From Actinomycetes bacterium (GTDB taxonomy: Bacteria > Actinomycetota > Actinomycetes > Actinomycetales > Microbacteriaceae): DNA of 11,547 nucleotides. A program made the translations under genes and the position numbers. Where the stretch lies: contig JAEZSU010000352.1 of NCBI GenBank assembly GCA_023421635.1, positions 1-11,547 on the forward strand. Direction: 5' to 3'. Positions 1-7,186 of the stretch are shown in pieces (position 1 is the stretch's first letter; the number at the start of each line of letters is the position of its first letter). The notes beneath the pieces are model-generated. The model was given only the letters and a program-made list of their open reading frames with translations. It searched no databases and was not told where the DNA came from.

Positions 1-881
1 CGGCTGAACTCCGCCGCAAGCGCCACCGTGCCGTAGTCGCGCCCCCACTGCGTGTGCAGCTCGGCGTCGCGGGCCAGTCGTTCCACGATGTCGAGGTCGG
101 TGGCGACCTGCGCCCGTGCCGAGGGCCGCTGGATCTTGATCACGACGCGTTCGCCGCCGAGCAGGGTCGCCGCGTGCACCTGCGCGACGGATGCGGCCGC
201 CAGCGGCTCCTCGTCCACCTCGGCGAACACGGACTCGAGCGGAGCGCGCAGCTGCGCCTCGATCGCACCGCGCGCCTCCGACCACGGGATCGGGGTGCTC
301 TCCATCTGCAGCGTCGACAGCGTGCGGATGATCTCGGGCGGGAGCAGGTCGTCGCGCGCCGAGAGCACCTGGCCGATCTTGATGAAGGTCACGCCCGCCT
401 CGTTGATCGCCGCGACCAGCGCGGTGGGCAGGTCATCGCCGACGCCGCTCCGGCGGTGCCGGTACGCGCCCAGTCCGTGCCGGGAGGCGATCCCGATGAT
501 CTGCGCGTACCGGCGGGCGCGCTCACGGCGGCGGAACGCCTCGCGCACGAACGAGACCGGGTTCACGAACGGACGGGACGGCCAGAGGAACTCCAGCCCG
601 ACGAGCGCCACCATCACGATCGCGAACATCCAGCCGAGCGTCAGCGCGAGGAAGAGGAATGCGAGCGGACCGTCGACGTCGAGTGTGCCGTCGCGCATGA
701 CGCCTGCCTCGCCGAGCGCCCAATACGCCACCGGGCTCAGCACCAGGAAGACGATCGCCGCGGTGACCACCGACCGGAACCACCCCACCGGGGTGTCGAG
801 CAGCCGGCGGCTCCCCCACCCGGCCGCGAGCGAGAAGACGGCGATGACCACCGCCGCCCAGATCCAGATGCCGATGTCCAC
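1..881 (-). CDS. UbiB/ABC1 (AarF) family atypical kinase, 3' end cut by window edge
   Basis: The visible 293 codons carry hallmark motifs of the UbiB atypical protein-kinase-like family: KIGQ (residues 168-171, the KxGQ motif), the Ala-rich loop AAASVAQVH (about 228-236) in place of a P-loop, and VVIK with the presumed ATP-binding Lys249. Family members are ATPases/kinases that support isoprenoid-quinone or lipid metabolism at membranes; actinobacteria make menaquinone, so the exact substrate is unknown. Before the kinase domain lie three hydrophobic helices (about 3-23, 37-58, 76-100), so the protein is membrane-anchored by its N-terminus. I start it at a GTG because GGGAG sits 5 nt upstream; no better in-frame start is seen. 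Family length is usually about 450-560 residues, so roughly the last 40 % (C-lobe) lies outside. The gene follows rlmN on the same strand but is separated by the repeat-bearing gap, so it probably has its own promoter. Confidence 0.9.
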   Translation of the reverse strand, partial: MDIGIWIWAAVVIAVFSLAAGWGSRRLLDTPVGWFRSVVTAAIVFLVLSPVAYWALGEAGVMRDGTLDVDGPLAFLFLALTLGWMFAIVMVALVGLEFLWPSRPFVNPVSFVREAFRRRERARRYAQIIGIASRHGLGAYRHRRSGVGDDLPTALVAAINEAGVTFIKIGQVLSARDDLLPPEIIRTLSTLQMESTPIPWSEARGAIEAQLRAPLESVFAEVDEEPLAAASVAQVHAATLLGGERVVIKIQRPSARAQVATDLDIVERLARDAELHTQWGRDYGTVALAAEFS

Positions 882-980
882 GAGCGCTCCCGTCCGCCGC
901 GGCACCCTCGACCGCCACCCCCAGGGTATCCGCGGGATCCGTCGAGGGGAGCGGGGATTCCGCCGCATCCCACCACGCAG

Positions 981-1048
981 ATCAGGTGATTCGGCGAGAT
1001 CAGGCCGTTCTCACCCCGAATCGGCCTGCGTCGGCCGAATCACCTGAT
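981..1048. repeat. 68-bp hairpin repeat (REPIN-like), copy 1
   Basis: The ends are perfect 15-bp inverted repeats, atcaggtgattcggc (981-995) and gccgaatcacctgat (1034-1048). Inside them a second stem pairs caggccg (1001-1007) with cggcctg (1022-1028) around a 14-nt loop. The right end, extended outward, is itself a small palindrome: ccgaatc (1035-1041), acct, gattcgg (1046-1052). The paired-inverted-end layout resembles REPINs or very small MITEs. I see no target-site duplication. It could also act as a transcript-end hairpin for rlmN, though no T-tract follows. Confidence 0.85.
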
Positions 1049-1182
1049 TCGGATGCGGGCGGCCCTCCGGCCGCCGATCGCCCGCCGTGCCGCCGCGGGC
1101 CACCGCATCCCCTCGGCGCACGCGGCCGGAACCGCCTTGGGCCGGCGCGGGCACGACCCCGAGCGCGACCGCCCCTCGCCGA

Positions 1183-1250
1183 ATCAGGTGATTCGGCGAG
1201 ATCAGGCCGTTCTCACCCCGCATCGGCCTGCGTCGGCCGAATCACCTGAT
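1183..1250. repeat. 68-bp hairpin repeat (REPIN-like), copy 2
   Basis: This direct copy of the 981-1048 element lies 202 bp downstream in the same orientation and differs at a single base (C at 1221 where copy 1 has A at 1019). It keeps the same perfect 15-bp inverted ends and inner stem. Its left end extends into a 24-bp palindrome: tcgccgaatc (1176-1185), loop aggt, gattcggcga (1190-1199). The near identity of the two copies implies recent duplication, gene conversion or selection on the structure. Confidence 0.85.
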
Positions 1251-1313
1251 CCGGTGCGGCGTCACGGAGGCACGGCGACCAGGCAGGGTCACCGGGGTCA
1301 CGGCACGACCGCG

Positions 1314-2555
1314 TCAGGCGGATGCGGTGGCGGCGGCAGCCGCCTCGTCCTCCGTCGTCGCGACGAGCTGGCCGCAGGCGCCGTCGATCTCCTTGCCTCG
1401 GGTGTCGCGGAGGGTCGTGGGGATGCCGGCGTCGTTCAGGCGTCGCACGAACTCGTTCTGCACGGCCGGCTCGGAGGAGGTCCACACCGACCCGGGCGTC
1501 GGGTTCAGCGGGATGGGGTTCACGTGCACCCAGCCGCGACCGCGGGCGTTGAGCTTCTCCGCGAGGAGGTCCGCGCGCCAGGCGTGGTCGTTCATGTCCT
1601 TGATGAGGGCGTACTCGATCGACACGCGGCGCCCGGTCTTCTCGAAGTACTCGCGGGCGGCGTCGAGCGCCTCGTCGACCTTCCAGCGGGAGTTCACCGG
1701 GATGAGCTCGTCGCGCAGCTGGTCGTCGGGGGCGTGCAGCGACAGTGCGAAAGTGACCGGCACGTCCTCGTCGGCGAGCTTGCGGATGGCGGGCACGAGG
1801 CCGACGGTCGAGACCGTGATGCCGCGCGCGCTCATGCCGAGGCCGTGCTTCTTGTCGGTCATGACGCGGACGGCGTGCATGACGCGGGCGTAGTTCGCCA
1901 GCGGCTCGCCCATGCCCATGAAGACGATGTTGGTGACGCGCTCGTCGGCGTGGCCGACCTTGCGCGGGTCGCCGAGGCCGCCGTCGCGGATGAGGCGGTT
2001 CGCCCGGACGACCTGCTCGATGATCTCCGCCGCCGACATGTTGCGGGTGAGCCCCGCCTGCCCGGTGGCGCAGAACGGGCAGTTCATGCCGCATCCGGCC
2101 TGGCTCGAGACGCAGAGGGTGATGCGGCCGGGGTAGCGCATGAGCACCGATTCCACGAGGGCGCCGTCGTGCAGCTTCCACAAGAACTTGATCGTGTCGC
2201 CGCGGTCGGTCTCCAGGCGCCGCACCTCGGTGAGCAGCGGCGGCAGGAGCCCTGCGACGAGCTCGTCGCGCGTGCCCGCGGGCAGGTCGGTCATCCGCTC
2301 CGGGTCGGAGGTGTAATGCGTGAAGTAGTGCTTCTCCAGCTGGCCGGCGCGGAAGCCCGGGAGGCCGAGCTCCTTCACCTTCTCGACGCGCGCCTCGGGG
2401 GTGAGGTCGGCGAGGTGGACGGGCGGCTTGCCGCGCTTGGGGCTGGCGAACTGCAGCAGCGGGCGCCCCTCGGCGTCCTTCTGCTGGGACCACCCCTCCG
2501 TGCGGGGGCGCACCTGACGGGGTTTCGTGGTGCGCACGGGAGAGGAATCGGTCAT
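1314..2555 (-). CDS. rlmN: RlmN, dual-specificity 23S rRNA A2503 / tRNA A37 C2-methyltransferase (radical SAM)
   Basis: This 413-residue protein matches RlmN throughout. The radical-SAM cluster cysteines are in CGMNCPFC (C155, C159, C162); seven residues before lies C148, equivalent to the E. coli Cys118 that resolves the protein-RNA adduct. C394 in DGACGQL is the equivalent of the methyl-carrying Cys355. Also present are GMGEPL (214-219, SAM binding), LSLHAPDD (271-278) and [10 protein letters not shown]. The family uses two SAM molecules to add a methyl to C2 of A2503 in the peptidyl-transferase centre and of A37 in some tRNAs. Length is slightly above E. coli's 384 because of N-terminal and Ala-rich C-terminal tails. 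The ATG at 2555 has GGGAG only 1 nt away, too close for a normal ribosome site, whereas TACCCT stands 6 nt upstream, suggesting a leaderless start. The TauE-like gene lies 43 bp upstream on the same strand, so read-through is also possible. Confidence 0.97.
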   Translation of the reverse strand: MTDSSPVRTTKPRQVRPRTEGWSQQKDAEGRPLLQFASPKRGKPPVHLADLTPEARVEKVKELGLPGFRAGQLEKHYFTHYTSDPERMTDLPAGTRDELVAGLLPPLLTEVRRLETDRGDTIKFLWKLHDGALVESVLMRYPGRITLCVSSQAGCGMNCPFCATGQAGLTRNMSAAEIIEQVVRANRLIRDGGLGDPRKVGHADERVTNIVFMGMGEPLANYARVMHAVRVMTDKKHGLGMSARGITVSTVGLVPAIRKLADEDVPVTFALSLHAPDDQLRDELIPVNSRWKVDEALDAAREYFEKTGRRVSIEYALIKDMNDHAWRADLLAEKLNARGRGWVHVNPIPLNPTPGSVWTSSEPAVQNEFVRRLNDAGIPTTLRDTRGKEIDGACGQLVATTEDEAAAAATASA

Positions 2556-2561
2556 GCTCCC

Positions 2562-2567
2562 AGGGTA
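2562..2567 (-). promoter_or_regulatory. Candidate -10 box for rlmN (leaderless)
   Basis: TACCCT on the minus strand lies 6 nt before the rlmN ATG, the spacing expected if transcription begins at the start codon. No recognisable -35 hexamer is seen, so this rests on position and on the same pattern at other genes in the window. Confidence 0.4.
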
Positions 2568-2598
2568 CGCGAGCGATCTGGACGGATGCCGGGCGGGC

Positions 2599-3345
2599 TC
2601 ACACCGGCAGCAGCAGGTAGATCGCGCCGAGCACGGTGAGCACGATGACGAGCCGTTCGCACAGCGTCTGGTCGATGCGGCGGGCGATGCGCCGGCCCAG
2701 GAAGGCGGACGCCACCACGACCGGCGCGAGGACGAGCACGATGAGCAGCCCCGGGCCGGTGATCATGCCCAGCCCCACCAGGAACGGGACCTTCGCGACG
2801 TTCACCACCGCGAAGAACCAGGCGCTCGTGCCGAGGAAGGCGAGCACCGGGAAGCGCATCGACAGGAAGTACATCGACATGACGGGTCCCGCCGCGTTGG
2901 CCACCATGGTGGTGAACCCGCCGAGCCCGCCGTACACGGCGCCCGCGACCCGGTGCGGGCGCGCATCGGATGCGGGTGGCGCCGTCCTGCGGCGCCACAG
3001 CGTGAAGCCGACGACGGCGAGCAGCAGCACCCCGATCGCCCGGCGCACGAGGTCGTCCCCGGCGAACGCGAGGAACACCACGCCCACCAGCATCCCGACC
3101 GCGACCGCGGGGATGAGCCGTACGAGCGCGCGGAGGTCGGCCTCGCGCCGGTACGCCCACAGCGCGAACGCGTCGCCCACGATGAGCAGCAGCAGGATCG
3201 TGCCGGTGGACTGCTTGGCGGGCAGCACGGCGGCGAACAGGGCGACCGCGACCGTCCCGCCGCCCGGGAGCGCGGCCTTGGAGAGTCCGATGACGACGGC
3301 GGCGAGTGCCAGCAGCACCCAGCCGAGGACGGTCAGCTCCGGCAT
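2599..3345 (-). CDS. TauE/SafE-family (sulfite exporter-like) membrane permease
   Basis: This 248-residue, almost entirely hydrophobic protein has about seven to eight predicted membrane helices in two homologous halves. Each half opens with the family's glycine-rich helix-breaking motif: [11 protein letters not shown] (about 20-30) and [16 protein letters not shown] (139-154). A charged cytoplasmic loop ([16 protein letters not shown], 117-132) joins them. TauE/SafE proteins export small sulfur-containing or organic anions such as sulfite or sulfoacetate; the substrate here cannot be told from sequence. I chose ATG 3345 (MPELTVLGW) because the frame upstream is charged/proline-rich and would run into the divergent acetyltransferase gene; the resulting length matches the family. 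There is no clear ribosome site. A possible promoter upstream pairs TTGACC (complement of 3393-3398) with TACGGT (complement of 3372-3377), but their spacing is only 15 nt. Confidence 0.88.
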   Translation of the reverse strand: MPELTVLGWVLLALAAVVIGLSKAALPGGGTVAVALFAAVLPAKQSTGTILLLLIVGDAFALWAYRREADLRALVRLIPAVAVGMLVGVVFLAFAGDDLVRRAIGVLLLAVVGFTLWRRRTAPPASDARPHRVAGAVYGGLGGFTTMVANAAGPVMSMYFLSMRFPVLAFLGTSAWFFAVVNVAKVPFLVGLGMITGPGLLIVLVLAPVVVASAFLGRRIARRIDQTLCERLVIVLTVLGAIYLLLPV

Positions 3346-3426
3346 CGTCGGGAAGGGGCTCGCACCCTCCCACCGTACGGGGTGGCGCGCCGGGTCAAGG
3401 GCCGCGTCGCCGATGAGTGGCAGCGG

Positions 3427-3432
3427 TAGCGT
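3427..3432 (+). promoter_or_regulatory. Candidate -10 box for the GNAT gene (leaderless)
   Basis: TAGCGT lies 7 nt before the GTG at 3440, and there is no Shine-Dalgarno sequence. The identical hexamer sits 6 nt before the GTG of the LysE-family gene. A -35 element is not obvious. Confidence 0.45.
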
Positions 3433-3439
3433 GCTGGGC

Positions 3440-3907
3440 GTGAGCGACGTGGAGATCCGACCCATCCGCCAGGACGACGCCGGGGAGGTCATGACGCTGC
3501 AGCGGGCGGCGTTCGTGACGGAGGCGCAGATCTACGACGACCCCCACATGCCGGTGTTCACCCAGACCCTCGACGAGGTGCGCCTCGAACTCGAGGAGAA
3601 CCTCGGCTGCGTGGCGGTGCGGGGCGCCCGCATCGTCGGGGCCGCGCGCGCTCGCGCCGACGGCGCACTCCTGCTCATCGGCCGCATCGCGATCGCCCCG
3701 GACCAGCAGGGCGAGGGCATCGGCTCACTGCTGCTCGCGGCGATCGAGGAACGCGGCCGCGAGGCCGGCTGCACCGAGGCGGAGCTGTTCACCGGCTCGC
3801 TCAGCGAGGCGAACCTGCGCCTGTACGAACGCGAGGGGTACCGCGAGAGCGAGCGGATCCCGGGCGAGGGCAGCGACCAGATCTTCCTGCGCAAGCCCCT
3901 CGCCTGA
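3440..3907 (+). CDS. GNAT-family N-acetyltransferase
   Basis: This 155-residue single-domain protein begins VEIRPIRQDDAGEV, a typical GNAT first strand and helix. It carries motif A as RIAIAPDQQGEGIGSLLL, with the acetyl-CoA pyrophosphate loop Q90-G-E-G-I-G95, and ends in the motif-B-like NLRLYEREGYRE (125-136). Such enzymes move an acetyl group from acetyl-CoA to an amine on a small molecule, peptide or protein; the acceptor cannot be predicted. I prefer GTG 3440 over the in-frame GTG at 3431 because SDVEIRPI matches where GNAT proteins begin and because TAGCGT sits 7 nt upstream. The gene is divergent from the TauE-like gene and its stop is only 6 bp from the convergent DUF4407 stop. Confidence 0.93.
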   Translation: MSDVEIRPIRQDDAGEVMTLQRAAFVTEAQIYDDPHMPVFTQTLDEVRLELEENLGCVAVRGARIVGAARARADGALLLIGRIAIAPDQQGEGIGSLLLAAIEERGREAGCTEAELFTGSLSEANLRLYEREGYRESERIPGEGSDQIFLRKPLA

Positions 3908-3913
3908 GCCCGG

Positions 3914-5377
3914 CTATCCGGTGGCGGCCTCGCCGGTCACGATCGAGGCGCGCTCGCGCCAGGTGCGCGCCTTCACCCTGTCGAGGGCGACCTGGCGGCG
4001 CATGGCGTCGGCCTTCTCGTACAGCGACGGGTCGCCGTAGCTGGTCAGCACCTTCACCAGCACGGGCAGCAGCTCGATCATGAAGAAGAGCGCCGCGATG
4101 AGCCAGTGCGCCCATCCGAGGATCGGCTCGCGCTGCGACAGCCGGTCGAGCGCGGCGATCTGGCTCAGCATCCCCTCCGCCCCCGCGTTCGTGCCGGCGA
4201 CGGTCGCGGCGCGCTCGTTGTACGCGGCGAGCGCGGCGTCGTACTGCTCGCGCGCGGCGGGCAGCTGGTCCTGCGCCTGCTCCTTGTTGCGCTCGGCGGC
4301 GCCGGCCGCAGCCTCGGTGCCTGCGGCGTTCGCGGCGGTGAGCCCGGCGGTGGCCTGCTGCAGCTGGGCGGACAGGTCGTCGTACGCCGTCTGCGCCTGC
4401 GCGAGCTGCGCGGTCGCGGCGTCGAGGCTCGCACCCTGCCCCGGCACCCCGGTGCAGCCGGGCACGGTTCCCGCGCCCTCGCCGGTGAGCTCGCACTGGT
4501 ACAGCGCACGCGCCTGGTCGATCACGGCCTGCTGCGCGGTGAGCTGCGCGGTGAGCTGGTCGACGCCCTCCTGCGCCGCGACGGATTCCGCCGAGGCACT
4601 CGACGTGCCCGCGACGATGCCGGTGGCGGCCTGGTTCTCGAGGTCGGTGACCCGGGCGGTCGCAGCATCCAGCGCCTGCTTCTCCGGGCCGTTCACGAGG
4701 GCGTCCTGATCGGACTGGGCCTGCGCGACGTTGACGGAGGTGACCTCGCGGGCGATGTCGTTGTGGAAGATCTGCAGCACGAGGGGCTCGGCCACGACGA
4801 TGCCGATGAGGGCCGCCATGATGACGCGGGGCAGCGCGAGGCCGATGAGGCGCAGGACGCTGCGGGTCGCCCGCATCGTGGAGGTGAGGAAGCGGTCGAG
4901 GTTGAAGATGATGAGCGCCCACACGATGGCGAGCGGCACGGCCAGCCACACCGAGATGCGGACACCGGTGACGAGTGCGAACACCATCGAGAGCGCGGAG
5001 ACGAGGGCGGTGCCGGCGAGCACGAAGAACATCTGCACGAACCGCGGGGTCTCCACGGGCACGTCGTCGAGCACCTCGCCGTCGGCGCCGCCGAGGATCG
5101 CCAGGCGACGCGACAGCGGCATCCGCGCCCGTGCGCGCCGCGGCCGGGCGGCGCGGGTCCGCACCGGCTCCTCGGCCGCATCCGGCGCGTCGTCCGTGGG
5201 CTCGTCCGGCGTCTCAGGCGCGTCGGACCGGGCGTCGATCGCCTCGTCCTGGGGCGGGTCGTCGGCGAGGTCGTCGCGCAGATCGCTCAGGTAGAGCGGG
5301 TCCTCCTCGCGCGGCGGCTCCAGGATGACACGGCCATCGGAGCCGAACCGGCCGGGGCGGTGGGCGGAAAACGACAT
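3914..5377 (-). CDS. DUF4407 domain membrane protein with periplasmic-type coiled coil
   Basis: This 487-residue protein matches the DUF4407 family, whose function is unknown. Visible parts are: an acidic, proline-rich disordered cytoplasmic tail (about 20-72); a basic patch (RTRAARPRRARARM, 73-86); three membrane helices (about 115-137, 141-160, 183-203); a long Ala/Gln-rich helical, probably coiled-coil segment (about 215-415); and a last helix (about 422-445, FFMIELLPVLVKVLTSYGDPSLYE, the most family-like stretch). The coiled-coil is interrupted by a Gly/Pro loop with the only two cysteines, C295 and C308, which could form a disulfide outside the membrane. The ATG at 5377 has TAGGCT 6 nt upstream rather than a well-spaced ribosome site. 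The YhgE-like gene ends 68 bp upstream on the same strand; a shared role is possible but unproven. Confidence 0.9.
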   Translation of the reverse strand: MSFSAHRPGRFGSDGRVILEPPREEDPLYLSDLRDDLADDPPQDEAIDARSDAPETPDEPTDDAPDAAEEPVRTRAARPRRARARMPLSRRLAILGGADGEVLDDVPVETPRFVQMFFVLAGTALVSALSMVFALVTGVRISVWLAVPLAIVWALIIFNLDRFLTSTMRATRSVLRLIGLALPRVIMAALIGIVVAEPLVLQIFHNDIAREVTSVNVAQAQSDQDALVNGPEKQALDAATARVTDLENQAATGIVAGTSSASAESVAAQEGVDQLTAQLTAQQAVIDQARALYQCELTGEGAGTVPGCTGVPGQGASLDAATAQLAQAQTAYDDLSAQLQQATAGLTAANAAGTEAAAGAAERNKEQAQDQLPAAREQYDAALAAYNERAATVAGTNAGAEGMLSQIAALDRLSQREPILGWAHWLIAALFFMIELLPVLVKVLTSYGDPSLYEKADAMRRQVALDRVKARTWRERASIVTGEAATG

Positions 5378-5383
5378 CGGACC

Positions 5384-5389
5384 AGCCTA
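5384..5389 (-). promoter_or_regulatory. Candidate -10 box for the DUF4407 gene (leaderless)
   Basis: TAGGCT on the minus strand is 6 nt before the ATG at 5377, the same arrangement as at rlmN. There is no purine-rich ribosome site between them and no clear -35. Confidence 0.4.
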
Positions 5390-5445
5390 GGAGGGGTCAC
5401 CTGAGCGCCCGGTGGACGACCGGTATGCCCTGGCCTTGAACGCGC

Positions 5446-6468
5446 TCATGCCGTCGCTGCCGCGGCGCGGCGACGGCGGCGGGCACCGGCGGCGAGGAGG
5501 AGGACGCCCGCCCCCGCCCACACCGCGAGGGTCAGACCGGCGGTGACACCGCCCGCCCCGCCGAAGTACGCGGCCGATCGCACGAGGGTGCCGGCGGCGC
5601 CGGGGGGAAGGAGCTGTCCGATGAGGCCGAGGCCGGCGGGGAGCCACGCACCGGTGGTGGAGATGCCGGCGAGCGGGTTGCCGACGAACATCATCACCAT
5701 CGCGCCGATCGTGAACCCCTTGCCGCCGAACAGCTCCTGCAGTCCCGCGAGCGGCAGGGCGAGCGCTGCGATGCCGAGCGCCAGGGCGGCGGCGACCGGC
5801 CAGAAGGCCGTCGCGGCGATGCTGCCGAAGAGGAACGCGAGCACGGCGGAGGTGGCGATGCCGCCGACCGCGGCGAAAGTCGCGATGCCGCCGACCGCCC
5901 ACCCGAGGTGGGTCGCGAAGACCTTCCGGAAGGCCACCGCGGGCACGATGCCGCCGAACACGAGCGGGAACGCGAGGCCGCCGATGCCGATGCCGCTCGG
6001 GTCGGTCTCGGGGAGCGGCACCACGTCGGTCACGGTCGCCGCGCCGCCGGTCGCCGTCGCGAGCGCCTCACCGGTCGCGGCGACGGTCGAGGAGATCACC
6101 GCGGAGCCTGCGCTCGCGACGAGCGCGTGCACGTCGGCCCCGTCGACGACGAAGCCGCCGACGACCTCGCGCTCCTCGATCGCGGTCCGCAGGGCATCCT
6201 CCGACGCGAACGTGCGGGTCTCGTATGCGTCGGATGCGGCCGCGCCCAGGCCGGCGTCGACCTGCTCGACCGCCGCGGGCGACCCGACGACGCCGAGCGG
6301 CAACCCGTGGGGACCGCTCTTCAGCGAGGGCATGATGAACACCAGCAGCAGCACGACGAGGATCACCCCGAGGCCGGTGGTGAGGCCGAGCAGCATGACC
6401 CAGCGCGGCGGGGTGCGCCGGGCGGGCTTCTCCGCCTCGGTGACGGGATGGGTGACGGTGGCGGACAA
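5446..6468 (-). CDS. YhgE/Pip-like (ABC-2/DUF3533-type) membrane protein
   Basis: This 340-residue protein has the YhgE/Pip-type architecture. A first membrane helix (about 24-46) is followed by an extracytoplasmic domain (about 48-158) that starts with the family-like LPLGVVGSPAAVEQV, then by about five more helices (around 160-180, 189-212, 217-243, 252-275, 307-328) and a short poly-Arg tail. Relatives are membrane proteins associated with export or phage-infection (Pip) functions; no ATPase gene is adjacent, and the substrate is unknown. The start is a rare TTG, supported by AGGAG 5 nt upstream. It is transcribed away from a TetR-type repressor across a region with a strong dyad operator overlapping a perfect TATAAT, so it is the probable target of that repressor, as drug- or stress-inducible efflux genes often are. 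Confidence 0.8.
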   Translation of the reverse strand: MSATVTHPVTEAEKPARRTPPRWVMLLGLTTGLGVILVVLLLVFIMPSLKSGPHGLPLGVVGSPAAVEQVDAGLGAAASDAYETRTFASEDALRTAIEEREVVGGFVVDGADVHALVASAGSAVISSTVAATGEALATATGGAATVTDVVPLPETDPSGIGIGGLAFPLVFGGIVPAVAFRKVFATHLGWAVGGIATFAAVGGIATSAVLAFLFGSIAATAFWPVAAALALGIAALALPLAGLQELFGGKGFTIGAMVMMFVGNPLAGISTTGAWLPAGLGLIGQLLPPGAAGTLVRSAAYFGGAGGVTAGLTLAVWAGAGVLLLAAGARRRRRAAAATA

Positions 6469-6489
6469 CGCGGCTCCTCGGTGGTGATG

Positions 6490-6535
6490 AAGTGGAGAAT
6501 CTTCCTCCGATTATACGGAGAACAATCCTCCACTT
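6490..6535. promoter_or_regulatory. Double operator of the divergent TetR / YhgE-like pair
   Basis: A 46-bp dyad is centred at 6512.5. Outer arms aagtggag (6490-6497) and ctccactt (6528-6535) and inner arms ctccg (6505-6509) and cggag (6516-6520) share the same centre; I count 17 of 23 symmetric positions. It can be read as two 15-bp sites of the form GGAGAAnnnTCCTCC, at 6494-6508 and 6517-6531, 23 bp apart. That is the size and layout expected for a TetR-family repressor bound as two dimers. The site is an AT-richer island in GC-rich DNA and covers the minus-strand -10 box. Confidence 0.75.
6510..6515 (-). promoter_or_regulatory. Perfect -10 box (TATAAT) for the YhgE-like gene
   Basis: The minus strand reads TATAAT, a full match to the bacterial -10 consensus and unusual in DNA this GC-rich. 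It lies 41 nt before the TTG start and exactly at the centre of the operator dyad. The -35 region (around 6533-6538) is a poor match, which fits a promoter whose strength depends on the -10 and is shut by the repressor. Confidence 0.65.
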
Positions 6536-6540
6536 ATGCT
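6535..6540 (+). promoter_or_regulatory. Candidate -10 box for the TetR-family gene
   Basis: TATGCT abuts the right arm of the operator, about 60 nt before the repressor start. The same hexamer is the candidate -10 of the HSD10-like operon. Its -35 region would lie inside the operator, consistent with autorepression. No good -35 match is seen. Confidence 0.4.
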
Positions 6541-6600
6541 GGGTATCGCGTCCGCGGCGGTTTCAGGTCACCATGGGTGCACCGAACGAGAGGGGACGGC

Positions 6601-7158
6601 ATGCGTGCAGACGCCGCCCGGCGGCGCGAGACGATCGTCCGCGAAGCCCGTTCGCTGTTCGCCGCGCATGGTGCGGGCATCGCGCTGGAAGCCGTCGCGG
6701 AGGCAAGCGGCGTCGGCATCGCGACCCTCTACCGCAACTTCGACTCGCGCGGGGCGCTCGCGGATGCGGTGTCCCTCGCGATCCTCGCCGACATCCAGGA
6801 GGCCGCCGCCGTGCAGCTGTCGCGGTTCGACACCGCGCCGGAGGCGGCGTGGCACGATTTCCTGGTGCGCCTCGTGGGGCTCGACCTGGGTGCGCTCACC
6901 GACGCCCTCACCCGCCACGTCGCCGACGCCGAGCTGTCGCCGCCGGTGCGGGCCGCGCAGGACCGCGCGCTCGCACAGGTCGCCACCCTGCTCACGGCCG
7001 CGCGCAGCGCCGGGCTCGTACGCGTCGACCTGGACGCGCTCGAGCTCGTCGTCGCGGTCGGGATGCTCACCCGTCCGCAGCCCGCCGCCATCGGCGAGGC
7101 GGCGCCGAACCTCGTCCCGCGGCTCCTGGCGGTGTTCGAAGCGGGCCTGCGCGGCTGA
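6601..7158 (+). CDS. TetR/AcrR-family transcriptional repressor
   Basis: This 185-residue protein has a TetR-type N-terminal DNA-binding domain. Helix 1 is about 5-22 (RRRETIVREARSLFAAHG). The helix-turn-helix runs about 29-48 (LEAVAEASGVGIATLYRNF), with the characteristic GVGIATLYRNF turn and recognition helix followed by FDSRGALADAV. The C-terminal two thirds is an Ala/Leu-rich helical ligand and dimer domain, loosely like SbtR-type regulators; the ligand is unknown. ATG 6601 is preceded by a purine-rich GAGAGGGG ending 5 nt upstream. It is divergent from the YhgE-like gene across the double operator, so it very probably represses that gene and itself. A LysE-family exporter gene begins 28 bp downstream and may also be read from this promoter. 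Confidence 0.95.
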   Translation: MRADAARRRETIVREARSLFAAHGAGIALEAVAEASGVGIATLYRNFDSRGALADAVSLAILADIQEAAAVQLSRFDTAPEAAWHDFLVRLVGLDLGALTDALTRHVADAELSPPVRAAQDRALAQVATLLTAARSAGLVRVDLDALELVVAVGMLTRPQPAAIGEAAPNLVPRLLAVFEAGLRG

Positions 7159-7174
7159 CCGCCGCCGAACCCGC

Positions 7175-7180
7175 TAGCGT
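7175..7180 (+). promoter_or_regulatory. Candidate -10 box for the LysE-family gene (leaderless)
   Basis: TAGCGT lies 6 nt before the GTG at 7187 in the short gap after the TetR-family stop. It is identical to the hexamer in front of the GNAT gene. There is no ribosome-binding sequence between it and the start. Confidence 0.45.
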
Positions 7181-7186
7181 GACCGC

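Larger units (their letters stand above)
882..1313. other. Intergenic region carrying two hairpin repeats
   Basis: This 432-bp stretch lies between the rlmN stop and the start of the UbiB-family gene, both on the minus strand. It holds two near-identical 68-bp repeats (described separately) with a 134-bp GC-rich spacer in which I see no gene. Next to the UbiB-like gene there is an inverted repeat with 8-bp arms, ccctcgac (905-912) and gtcgaggg (941-948), bracketing a weak minus-strand -10-like TACCCT (complement of 923-928); this might be the kinase gene's promoter region, but no convincing -35 accompanies it. Short ORFs reading through the repeats appear in several frames but are made of the repeats themselves and have no credible start signals. 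Confidence 0.8.

Noticed and set aside
52..1047. Plus-strand open frames across the UbiB-like gene
   Set aside because: They are antisense to a gene with clear UbiB motifs and run on into the non-coding repeat region.
1011..1223. Small minus-strand ORF of 70 codons between the repeats
   Set aside because: It begins and ends inside the two repeat copies, lacks a ribosome site and consists of Arg/Gly/Pro-rich low-complexity translation.
981..1250. CRISPR array or tandem-repeat minisatellite
   Set aside because: There are only two copies, with inverted ends and a 134-bp spacer; nothing resembles regular short repeats and spacers.
1053..2639. Long plus-strand open frame opposite rlmN
   Set aside because: It is the antisense shadow of rlmN; composition is that of GC-rich third-position bias, and it has no family resemblance.
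2599..3492. N-terminally extended TauE-like protein starting at 3492
   Set aside because: The extra 49 residues are not membrane-like and would overlap the divergent GNAT start; family length supports 3345.
5409..5423. Hairpin ccggt-ggacg-accgg after the YhgE-like gene as a terminator
   Set aside because: Arms are only 5 bp and there is no T-tract; such short GC hairpins are expected by chance at this base composition.
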